A stretch of DNA of 5,027 bases from Roseovarius sp. Its GTDB lineage: Bacteria; Pseudomonadota; Alphaproteobacteria; Rhodobacterales; Rhodobacteraceae. The stretch is taken from assembly GCA_007125415.1 (NCBI GenBank), contig SLDH01000277.1:1-5027 (forward strand), in the 5' to 3' direction. Numbering within the stretch: position 1 is the first letter of the stretch; every line of letters begins with the position of its first letter. The translations under genes and the position numbers were made by a program. Shown here in pieces: positions 1-5,027 of the stretch. Below the pieces are notes generated by a model that saw nothing but the letters and a program-made list of their open reading frames with translations, did not search any database and had not been told where the DNA came from.

Positions 1-31
1 ATACTTGGAATAAGCGCTATTGTTTGGGTTA

Positions 32-1027
32 ATGGCACACGGCACGGACAGCAAATTCGCCTTCACGCTTGACTGGAACCTGTTGCGCACCTTCATGGTC
101 ATCGCCGAAGAGCAGAGCATCACCCGCGCGGCCCACCGGCTGCTGCGCGGCCAGCCCTCGGTCAGCCTTGCGCTCAAGCGGCTGGAAACGGAGCTTGGCT
201 GCCGGTTGGTGGATCGCGGCCATGGCGCCTTCCGGCTGACCGCCTCGGGCCGCCAGCTCTATGCGGAATGCAGCGATGTTTTTGGCGGCGTGGCGCGCCT
301 GCCCGAGGTGATCCGCGAAGCCGGTGACGAGATATCCGGCGAGATCAACATCATGATGGCCAGCCATGTGGTGACCCCGCTGCTGGACGAGGCGCTCTCT
401 GAGCTGAGCCGAGAGCATCCGAAGATCCACTTCAAGATCCGCATCGATACCAGCGTCCGGGTGGTGCAGGCGGTGCGCGAGCGGCAGGCGAGCTTTGGCA
501 TATGTCTTGTCAATCACCGCTTCGCGGATGTCGAATATGAGCACATGTATCGGGAGTTTTTCGGCTTCTATTGCGGGCCTTCCCATCCGCTCTTCGGGCG
601 CGGCGGGCTGAGCATGGCGGATCTGCGCGATTTTCCCACCGTCTCCTTCGATACCGATGACATCAATGACGCGCTGCGCCCGGTGGCCCTTTTACGCAGC
701 AAATGGGGGCTGGATTACGACATCGTCGGGCGGTCATCCCAGCTTGAGGAGGTGCGCCGCATGATCCAGTGTGGCCTCGGTATCGGCTCGCTGCCCATTC
801 ACGTGGTGGAACGCGATGCCGCCGACGGGCTCTTGTGGCGCCTGCCCCCCTATGATGATCCTCCGGCGGTCGATATCTTTCTGGTGACCAACCCGCGCAA
901 ACGCCAGAGCCGGGCCGAGACGCTGCTGATCAGCCGCATCAGACAGGCCATTGCCGAAACCCCGCTGGCCGAACGCACCTATCGCGACACCGCCACCGGA
1001 CCGAAGATCGCAGGCCACGCCACCTGA
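32..1027 (+). CDS. LysR-type transcriptional regulator (effector unknown)
   Basis: Predicted cytoplasmic DNA-binding regulator of 331 aa, a usual LysR-family length or slightly longer. Residues about 14-72 form the winged helix-turn-helix: LDWNLLRTFMVIAEEQSITR opens it, the recognition region is QPSVSLALKRLE (41-52), followed by LG and a RLTASG wing. Residues about 102-310 fit the periplasmic-binding-protein-like effector domain, opening with SGEINIMMAS and carrying the typical late motif QCGLGIGSLP (246-255). The Arg-Gly before QPSVS, where many members have Ser or Thr before Gln, is mildly unusual. I chose ATG 32 because the domain then starts at a normal distance; TTG 20 would add four residues. 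Neither has a clear ribosome binding site, and only 31 upstream bases are visible, so the promoter is largely outside. No divergent partner is seen. The next gene, glpK, is co-directional after 456 bases. Family assignment is firm; ligand and targets cannot be inferred. Confidence 0.93.
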   Translation: MAHGTDSKFAFTLDWNLLRTFMVIAEEQSITRAAHRLLRGQPSVSLALKRLETELGCRLVDRGHGAFRLTASGRQLYAECSDVFGGVARLPEVIREAGDEISGEINIMMASHVVTPLLDEALSELSREHPKIHFKIRIDTSVRVVQAVRERQASFGICLVNHRFADVEYEHMYREFFGFYCGPSHPLFGRGGLSMADLRDFPTVSFDTDDINDALRPVALLRSKWGLDYDIVGRSSQLEEVRRMIQCGLGIGSLPIHVVERDAADGLLWRLPPYDDPPAVDIFLVTNPRKRQSRAETLLISRIRQAIAETPLAERTYRDTATGPKIAGHAT

Positions 1028-1373
1028 TCAGGGCAACCACGCTTCTGGCCAGAGCGCGATGCGGCGATCCGGCGGTTGTTCGGCGGCGATTTATGGCACC
1101 ACATACGCAAGACCTCTGATCGGCGCGCTGATGACTGCCAAATCGCCGGGCCGTCACGCCACAGGCGTACCGATCCTAAGCGGGCGCACCTCCGGTGCGA
1201 CGGGCGGCCCAGCGATGCGCGGCGGCCTGCGGCCTTGGCTCCGCGCAGGGGCAAAGACAAGGGGAAGGTGATCCAACCTGACCGGGAAGCACTCTAACCA
1301 CAGGAATAATTTCCGCCCTTCCATGAAGGCTCGTTTCTTGCAAAAAGATGAGAGAGGGGCGGAGGATGCGTGA
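1028..1373 (+). promoter_or_regulatory. Intergenic region upstream of glpK, probable promoter region
   Basis: No convincing gene lies here; the open frames on both strands are Arg- and Pro-rich and resemble no family I know. Small dyads are visible: CTGGCCAG at 1045-1052 just after the LysR stop, CGCACC/GGTGCG at 1185-1190 and 1194-1199 with a 3-base loop, and CCTTC/GAAGG at 1317-1321 and 1325-1329. None is followed by a T run, so no clear terminator for the LysR gene is seen. AATAAT at 1305-1310 matches the -10 consensus at five of six bases, but the nearest -35-like element, CTGACC at 1278-1283, is 21 bases away, too far for a standard sigma-70 promoter. The glpK promoter is therefore inferred to be somewhere here but not located. 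Confidence 0.4.
1310..1365 (+). promoter_or_regulatory. Possible Shine-Dalgarno-sequestering leader stem
   Basis: In the transcript, TCCGCCCTTC (1312-1321) can pair with GAGGGGCGGA (1354-1363) as a 10-bp stem with one G-U. Two more G-U pairs (1310-1311 with 1364-1365) would cover all of GGAGG (1361-1365), the ribosome binding site of the downstream small ORF. The same 5' arm can instead form a local hairpin, CCTTC (1317-1321) with GAAGG (1325-1329) around CAT, which would break much of the long stem. These are mutually exclusive folds of the kind seen in leader switches. No known riboswitch aptamer is recognised. The fold requires transcription to start upstream of about 1310. If the AATAAT at 1305-1310 is the true -10 element, the 5' arm would be partly missing. 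Confidence 0.3.
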
Positions 1374-1487
1374 ATGACAGAAAGAGACGACCCGCAGGCT
1401 TTCGGCGGCCCCATGGCCGCCCTGCGCTTTTGTCACTGCAAAGCAGCAGCGCGCCAGATCGCAAGGCCGGGTGGAGAGCGAAGATGA
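1374..1487 (+). CDS. Putative 37-codon leader ORF translationally coupled to glpK
   Basis: ATG 1374 follows a strong ribosome binding site, GGAGG at 1361-1365, with an 8-base spacer, better than most sites in the window. The frame runs 37 codons and ends at TGA 1485-1487, overlapping the glpK ATG at 1484 as ATGA, the classic arrangement for translational coupling. The peptide begins [10 protein letters not shown], continues [18 protein letters not shown] and ends Arg-Arg. It is basic at its C-terminal half, has a Cys-His-Cys at residues 20-22, and shows no signal peptide, membrane segment or known domain. It may act in cis as a leader rather than as a protein. A still smaller start, ATG 1348 or 1366, ends at TGA 1375-1377, also overlapping this ATG as ATGA, but has no proper binding site. 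Chance occurrence in a high-GC leader cannot be excluded. Confidence 0.42.
   Translation: MTERDDPQAFGGPMAALRFCHCKAAARQIARPGGERR
1393..1431 (+). terminator. Terminator-like hairpin inside the glpK leader ORF
   Basis: GGCGGCC (1404-1410) and GGCCGCC (1415-1421) form a perfect 7-bp stem with loop CCAT. Outside it, CGCAG (1393-1397) pairs with CTGCG (1422-1426), with a 6-base bulge on the left side. One C and four T residues (1428-1431) follow directly. This resembles an intrinsic terminator with a short U tract, placed 53 bases before glpK and wholly within the small ORF, so a translating ribosome would disrupt it. If active it would act as an attenuator. The U tract is short, so it could equally be a pause or stability element. 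Confidence 0.33.
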
Positions 1488-2974
1488 AGTACGTACTGGC
1501 CATTGATCAGGGCACCACCTCGACCCGTGCGATTCTGTTCGATACGAGGCTCGCACCGATTGCCAGCGCCCAGGAGGAGTTTCCGCAGCATTTCCCCAAA
1601 CCCGGCTGGGTGGAACATGACCCGAATGACCTCTGGGCCACCACCGCCGGCACCTGCCGCGAAGCCATGGAGCGTGGCGGCATCGCGGCGGAGGATATCA
1701 TCTCCATCGGGATCACCAATCAGCGCGAGACCACGCTGGTCTGGAGCCGCGAGACCGGCCAGCCGGTTTACAATGCCATCGTCTGGCAGGATCGCCGCAC
1801 CGCAGAGCAATGCAAGGCGCTGGAGGCGGCTGGCCATGCGGAAATCTTCACCAGCCGCACCGGCCTTTTGCTCGACCCCTATTTCTCCGCCACGAAGCTC
1901 AAATGGATCCTCGACCATGTGCAGGGCGCGCGGGCGATGGCGCGGCGCGGCGAGCTTCTCTTCGGGACGGTGGACAGTTATCTGATCTGGCGGCTTACCG
2001 GGGGCAAGGTGCATGCAACCGATGCCACCAATGCTGCGCGGACCATGCTTTACGATATCCACAAGGGTCGCTGGAGCGAGACGATCTGCACGCTTCTCGA
2101 CATTCCCTTGCAGATGCTGCCGGAAGTGCATGACAGCGCCGCCGTCTATGGCACCGCCCGGTCGGATCTTTTCGGGCGGGCCATCCCGATCTGCGGTGTC
2201 GCGGGCGATCAGCAGGCCGCCACCATCGGGCAGGCCTGTTTTGCGCCGGGCATGATGAAATCCACCTATGGCACCGGCTGTTTCGCGCTGCTCAATACCG
2301 GCGACACACCCGTGCGCTCACAGAACCGGCTTCTGACCACCATCGCCTATCAGTTGGACGGCAAACCCACCTATGCGCTGGAAGGGTCGATCTTCGTCGC
2401 GGGTGCCGTGGTGCAATGGCTGCGCGACGGGCTGAAGATGATCCGCGAGGCTGGTGAGACCCAGGACCTGGCGAAGAAAGCCGATCCGGCGCAGGGGGTC
2501 ATTCTCGTCCCGGCCTTCACCGGGCTGGGGGCGCCCTATTGGAGCCCGGTGAGCCGGGGGGCCATCTTTGGCCTCACCCGCAATTCCGGCCCGAGCGAAC
2601 TGGCCCGCGCGGCACTGGAAAGCGTGGGGTATCAGACCCGCGACCTGCTGGAAGCGATGCGCGCCGACTGGTCCGCACCCGAGGCCGGCGTGACGGCCCT
2701 GCGGGTCGATGGCGGGCTGAGCGCCTCGGACTGGGCGATGCAGTTTCTCGCCGATATCACCGACGCGCCGGTCGACCGTCCGGATGTGCTGGAAACCACG
2801 GCGCTCGGCGTCGCGTGGCTCGCTGGCATGAAAATGGGGGCGATGCCGGACCGGGAGGCTTTTGCAAAGGGCTGGGCCCTCGAACGAAAGTTCGAACCCG
2901 CCATGCTCCCGCAGGACCGTGACCAAAAATATGGCGACTGGCAGCGCGCCGTCGCCGCCACGCTGGCCTATTGA
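1484..2974 (+). CDS. glpK: Glycerol kinase
   Basis: Cytoplasmic FGGY-family kinase (EC 2.7.1.30) converting glycerol and ATP to sn-glycerol-3-phosphate. It has 496 aa, normal for GlpK. The N-terminal phosphate loop DQGTTSTRA is at residues 8-16; substrate-side residues include Arg81 in NQRETT, Trp101 in WQDRR and Tyr133; FGGY signature 1 is at 133-145 ([13 protein letters not shown]); the catalytic Asp242 lies in [22 protein letters not shown] spans 262-273; FGGY signature 2 is at 359-379; the ADP-side motif [12 protein letters not shown] is at 409-420. ATG 1484 is chosen because the phosphate loop then sits at the usual distance and GGAGAG (1473-1478) lies 5 bases upstream. The position matching E. 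coli Arg236, which binds fructose-1,6-bisphosphate, is Ala233, and the surrounding Gly-rich loop is absent; the C-terminal segment contacting IIA-Glc in E. coli is not conserved. Allosteric control therefore probably differs. No glpD or glpF is in the window. Confidence 0.98.
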   Translation: MKYVLAIDQGTTSTRAILFDTRLAPIASAQEEFPQHFPKPGWVEHDPNDLWATTAGTCREAMERGGIAAEDIISIGITNQRETTLVWSRETGQPVYNAIVWQDRRTAEQCKALEAAGHAEIFTSRTGLLLDPYFSATKLKWILDHVQGARAMARRGELLFGTVDSYLIWRLTGGKVHATDATNAARTMLYDIHKGRWSETICTLLDIPLQMLPEVHDSAAVYGTARSDLFGRAIPICGVAGDQQAATIGQACFAPGMMKSTYGTGCFALLNTGDTPVRSQNRLLTTIAYQLDGKPTYALEGSIFVAGAVVQWLRDGLKMIREAGETQDLAKKADPAQGVILVPAFTGLGAPYWSPVSRGAIFGLTRNSGPSELARAALESVGYQTRDLLEAMRADWSAPEAGVTALRVDGGLSASDWAMQFLADITDAPVDRPDVLETTALGVAWLAGMKMGAMPDREAFAKGWALERKFEPAMLPQDRDQKYGDWQRAVAATLAY

Positions 2975-2977
2975 ACT

Positions 2978-3011
2978 GCTCCGGCGCGGCCATTCACCGC
3001 CGCGCCGGAGC
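2978..3011. terminator. Convergent 13-bp hairpin between glpK and the binding-protein gene
   Basis: GCTCCGGCGCGGC (2978-2990) and its exact reverse complement (2999-3011) flank an 8-base loop. The stem begins 3 bases after the glpK stop and ends 14 bases before the stop of the opposing gene, so it is well placed to serve both transcripts. No T run follows on either strand, so it is not a canonical intrinsic terminator. It may work with Rho or protect 3' ends from exonucleases. Confidence 0.68.
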
Positions 3012-3025
3012 CAAAGCCCCTCGGA

Positions 3026-4618
3026 TCAGGCGAACCACCACCGCTCGATGCAGCGCTCGCCATCCATGTCCCAATTGGAGCCCATCTCGTCGGGTGTCAC
3101 AACATTTTCGCGTGTGCCGAACACATAGGAGGCGAACATCGGTGCGATTAGGCCCCCGTCATTGCTGAGGATCTCCTGCATCTCGAAATACATGTCCCGC
3201 CGCTTGTCCTCATCAAGCTCGGCCCGCGCCGTGACCAGAAGTTCGTCAAAGCGCTCGTTCGACCAGCGGGTGCCATTCCAAGGCACACCGGTTTCGTAGG
3301 CGGTCGAGAACATCTGGTCTTCCACGGGCCGCCCGCCCCAATAGACCGCGGTGAAGGGCTTCACGTTCCAAACATCCGACCAGTAGCCATCATTGGGTTC
3401 GCGGATGACGTTGAGATCAATCCCAGTCGGTGCCGCCGTCGCCTGGAAGAGCGAGGCTGCATCCACTGCCCCCGCAAAGGCGGCATCCGCCGCCGACAGA
3501 TTAATTCGCACCGACTCCAATCCGGCCTTCCCGAGGTGGTAACGTGCGCGATCGGGGTCATATTCACGCTGCGGCAGTTCCGTATTGAAAAAGCGCTGCC
3601 CCTGGCCGATGGGGTGGTCATTGCCCACAACTCCGTACCCCGAGAGAATCTTGTCCACCATGTCCTGCCGGTCGATGGCGTATTTCAGTGCAAGCCGCAT
3701 GTTGACATCGGTGAAGGGGTCCGTGTCGCACATCATCTCGAAGGTAAAATGCTGGGTGCCGGGGACGGCATGCACATTGATGCCGTCCACCTGCTTGATG
3801 CGATCGACCGTCTTGAGGTCGAGCCGGTCCACCGCATCCATTTCACCGGTCAGCATGGCATTGGTACGCGCATTGGTATCGGTGATCGAGTGCAACTCGG
3901 CCGACTCGAAGAAGGCGCGATTGGCAAGGTCCCAATGGCCGTCAAAACGTGAAAGATCGGCGCGGACACCGGGCTGCCAGTTATCGAGGCGATAGGCCCC
4001 GCAGCCATTGCCGGTTGTCCAGTCCACCCTGCCATCGGCAGCGGCGCCGATGGGGATATGGTAGTCACTCAGCACGAAGGGGAAGTCGGCATTGCCCGTG
4101 TCGAGGGTGAAGACCACCATGTCGTCACCATCGGCGACCACATCCGTCACCGCAGACAGGAGCGGCTTGGCGGCCGAAGTCGAATCATCACCGCGGTGAT
4201 GATTGATCGAGGCGATCACATCCTCCACATCCAGCGATTTGCCATCGTGAAAGGTAACGCCCGAGCGCAATTTGAACGTCCAGGTCTTGCCATCCGGTGT
4301 CGCTTCCCAGCTTTCGGCAAGCTGGGGGACAAGCGAGCCATCGGGGCCGACTTCCGTGAGGTAGCCATGGAAGGTTTGCAGCAGGTTGACCATGTAGCCG
4401 TTTTCGGCATTGCCCGGATCCCATCTGTCCGTGGTCTGGCCATGCCCCTTGGCCACGCGCAGGTGCCCGCCGCGGTTGGGCGTGGCGGCGCGCGCCATAT
4501 TGGCCATGCCGGTCGCGGTGGCAAGGGTCATGCCCCCGGCCACCATCGTATGGATGAAGCTCCGGCGGCTCATGGCCCCGGCCCTGTAGCGCGCCTGCAG
4601 GCGTTCGAGCTCTGTCAT
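3026..4618 (-). CDS. Family-5 (peptide-type) ABC transporter solute-binding protein, Tat-exported
   Basis: Periplasmic solute receptor of 530 aa, a typical size for the DppA/OppA-like SBP_bac_5 family. Residues 17-23 (SRRSFIH) are a twin-arginine motif, followed by a moderately hydrophobic stretch at about 24-40 and an Ala-Arg-Ala cleavage site at 42-44, giving a mature protein of about 486 aa. There is no lipobox Cys. The family signature spans about 101-121 (AESWEATPDGKTWTFKLRSG), followed by VTFHDGKSL and VEDVIASI; DVNMRLALKYAIDRQDMVD (304-322) and the late TARAELDEDKRRDMYFEMQE (463-482) are also typical. The start at 4618 has AGGGAG ending 7 bases upstream; the frame stays open to 4981 but without protein-like content. 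The ligand cannot be named: di- or oligopeptides are commonest, but family members also bind nickel-chelates, opines, sugars and glutathione. No permease or ATPase gene lies beside it, and it faces glpK, so within the window it is a single-gene unit. Confidence 0.94.
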   Translation of the reverse strand: MTELERLQARYRAGAMSRRSFIHTMVAGGMTLATATGMANMARAATPNRGGHLRVAKGHGQTTDRWDPGNAENGYMVNLLQTFHGYLTEVGPDGSLVPQLAESWEATPDGKTWTFKLRSGVTFHDGKSLDVEDVIASINHHRGDDSTSAAKPLLSAVTDVVADGDDMVVFTLDTGNADFPFVLSDYHIPIGAAADGRVDWTTGNGCGAYRLDNWQPGVRADLSRFDGHWDLANRAFFESAELHSITDTNARTNAMLTGEMDAVDRLDLKTVDRIKQVDGINVHAVPGTQHFTFEMMCDTDPFTDVNMRLALKYAIDRQDMVDKILSGYGVVGNDHPIGQGQRFFNTELPQREYDPDRARYHLGKAGLESVRINLSAADAAFAGAVDAASLFQATAAPTGIDLNVIREPNDGYWSDVWNVKPFTAVYWGGRPVEDQMFSTAYETGVPWNGTRWSNERFDELLVTARAELDEDKRRDMYFEMQEILSNDGGLIAPMFASYVFGTRENVVTPDEMGSNWDMDGERCIERWWFA

Positions 4619-4860
4619 TTCATATCTCCCTGTCTGATCAGTTTTTTTCACTGGCTTCAGCATAACGCAAAGCCACCGCCCTTGATAAGCAAGTTTTTTT
4701 ATTCGTTCCAGCAAAGCAAATTGGACAATGCCGGTGTTTCGAGCCTCGATGGGGTTGAAGGAATCACACCTTTTTCGGCGGTTCCACTCAATCAGCCAGC
4801 ATCGGTCGAGGCAGGCTGCTAAAAAAGGAAATCGACTGGACCTTTGCAGGAAATCTGTTC
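4619..4860 (-). promoter_or_regulatory. Upstream region of the binding-protein gene, with A-tract repeats
   Basis: No gene is supported here. Read on the minus strand it carries the ribosome binding site AGGGAG (4626-4631) and two copies of AAAAAAACT (complement of 4692-4700 and 4640-4648), 52 bases apart. Each copy touches a small dyad: CTTG/CAAG with a 5-base gap (4681-4693) and the 8-bp palindrome CTGATCAG (4634-4641). The A-tract spacing is near five helical turns, so DNA bending is possible. The region is clearly richer in A and T than its surroundings, as expected of a promoter. The -35-like TTGTCC (complement of 4720-4725) has only a weak -10 candidate, AATAAA, 19 bases further, so I do not place a promoter with confidence. 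Confidence 0.45.
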
Positions 4861-4888
4861 TTCTCCCATGGCCGGGTCGATGTGCGGA

Positions 4889-5023
4889 GGGCCGCGCCCG
4901 GCCCTGGGTGGGCGCGGTCCCACGCCGGGGCTGCAGTGCTTTATGGGCGCCAGATACTTCCGAATGTCGGGCTTTTTGCAACGTCGCAGTGCGCCCTCCC
5001 GGGGGGAGGGTCGGGCGCGGCCC
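4889..5023. repeat. GC-rich inverted repeat with nested hairpins at window edge
   Basis: GGGCCGCGCCCGGCCCT (4889-4905) recurs in inverted orientation at 5007-5023 with 16 of 17 bases identical, enclosing 101 bases. Nested structures are also visible: GGGCCGCGCCC (4889-4899) can pair with GGGCGCGGTCC/C (4910-4920) as an 11-bp stem with one G-U around a 10-base loop; GGGCCG/CGGCCC forms a tighter alternative at 4889-4894 and 4899-4904; and CCCTCCC (4994-5000) pairs with GGGAGGG (5004-5010) around GGG. GGGCGCGG occurs directly repeated at 4910-4917 and 5013-5020. No T run follows these stems. This resembles a repetitive extragenic or small mobile-type palindromic element, possibly extending beyond the window, or the 3' end of an unseen gene to the right. 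No protein-coding frame is supported in 4861-5027. Confidence 0.5.
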
Positions 5024-5027
5024 GGGC

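Noticed and set aside
20..31. TTG 20 as the LysR start
   Set aside because: It adds only four residues and has no better ribosome binding site; ATG 32 is preferred, although the start is not firmly settled.
1040..1056. CGCT-CTGGCCAG-AGCG dyad as the terminator of the LysR gene
   Set aside because: The dyad is imperfect, leaves little loop and has no T run.
1370..1483. N-terminal extension of glycerol kinase from GTG 1370 (38 extra residues)
   Set aside because: The kinase family begins a few residues before DQGTTS, exactly as from ATG 1484, which has its own GGAGAG. The extension is low-complexity Arg/Pro/Ser and the GGAGG lies too close to the GTG.
1433..2131. 232-aa minus-strand open frame opposite glpK
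   Set aside because: It is an antisense shadow of a confidently identified kinase gene, with no recognisable domain.
4681..4700. Plus-strand intrinsic terminator (CTTG/CAAG then seven T)
   Set aside because: The stem is only 4 bp and no plus-strand gene ends nearby; it is better explained as A-tract promoter DNA of the minus-strand gene.
4058..4822. 254-aa plus-strand open frame opposite the binding-protein gene
   Set aside because: It is His/Gly/Arg-rich antisense read-through of a high-GC gene with no recognisable domain, and the minus-strand gene is certain.
4960..4977. Plus-strand terminator CCGA/TCGG followed by GCTTTTT
   Set aside because: The stem has only 4 bp and no plus-strand gene upstream would need it.
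4619..4981. 121-codon upstream extension of the solute-binding protein
   Set aside because: It would bury the twin-arginine signal peptide internally, has no family resemblance, and ATG 4618 has a good ribosome binding site.

Overview
The window looks like chromosomal DNA from a high-GC Gram-negative bacterium, most likely an alphaproteobacterium close to the Rhodobacteraceae. I infer this from codon and protein style, a glycerol kinase without the enterobacterial regulatory residues, and a Tat-exported peptide-type binding protein with no lipobox. The taxonomy is not proven by the sequence. I see no rRNA, tRNA, CRISPR array, transposase or prophage gene.

Layout. 32-1027 (+) encodes a LysR-type transcriptional regulator. 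1028-1483 is a 456-base interval leading into glpK. Its distal part holds a structured leader and a probable 37-codon small ORF (1374-1487, +) whose stop codon overlaps the glpK start as ATGA. 1484-2974 (+) is a complete glycerol kinase gene, glpK (496 aa). A 51-base convergent gap follows, with a perfect 13-bp hairpin (2978-3011). 3026-4618 (-) encodes a 530-aa family-5 extracytoplasmic solute-binding protein with a twin-arginine signal peptide. 4619-5027 has no convincing gene: it holds the upstream region of the binding-protein gene, with two A-tract repeats, and then GC-rich inverted repeats that reach the window edge.

How the genes relate. GlpK traps glycerol as glycerol-3-phosphate in the cytoplasm. 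The binding protein would capture a small peptide-like or other solute in the periplasm, but no permease or ATPase gene is visible, and it is transcribed towards glpK, so it is not in the glpK operon. The LysR gene is co-directional with glpK but 456 bases away. Control of glpK by this regulator is possible but unproven.

The most interesting part is the glpK leader (about 1310-1487). A strong Shine-Dalgarno sequence for the small ORF can be sequestered by an upstream pyrimidine-rich arm, that arm can alternatively fold into a local hairpin, a terminator-like hairpin with four U residues lies inside the small ORF, and the small ORF is positioned for translational coupling to glpK. This could be an undescribed attenuation or coupling device, but it rests on sequence inspection alone.
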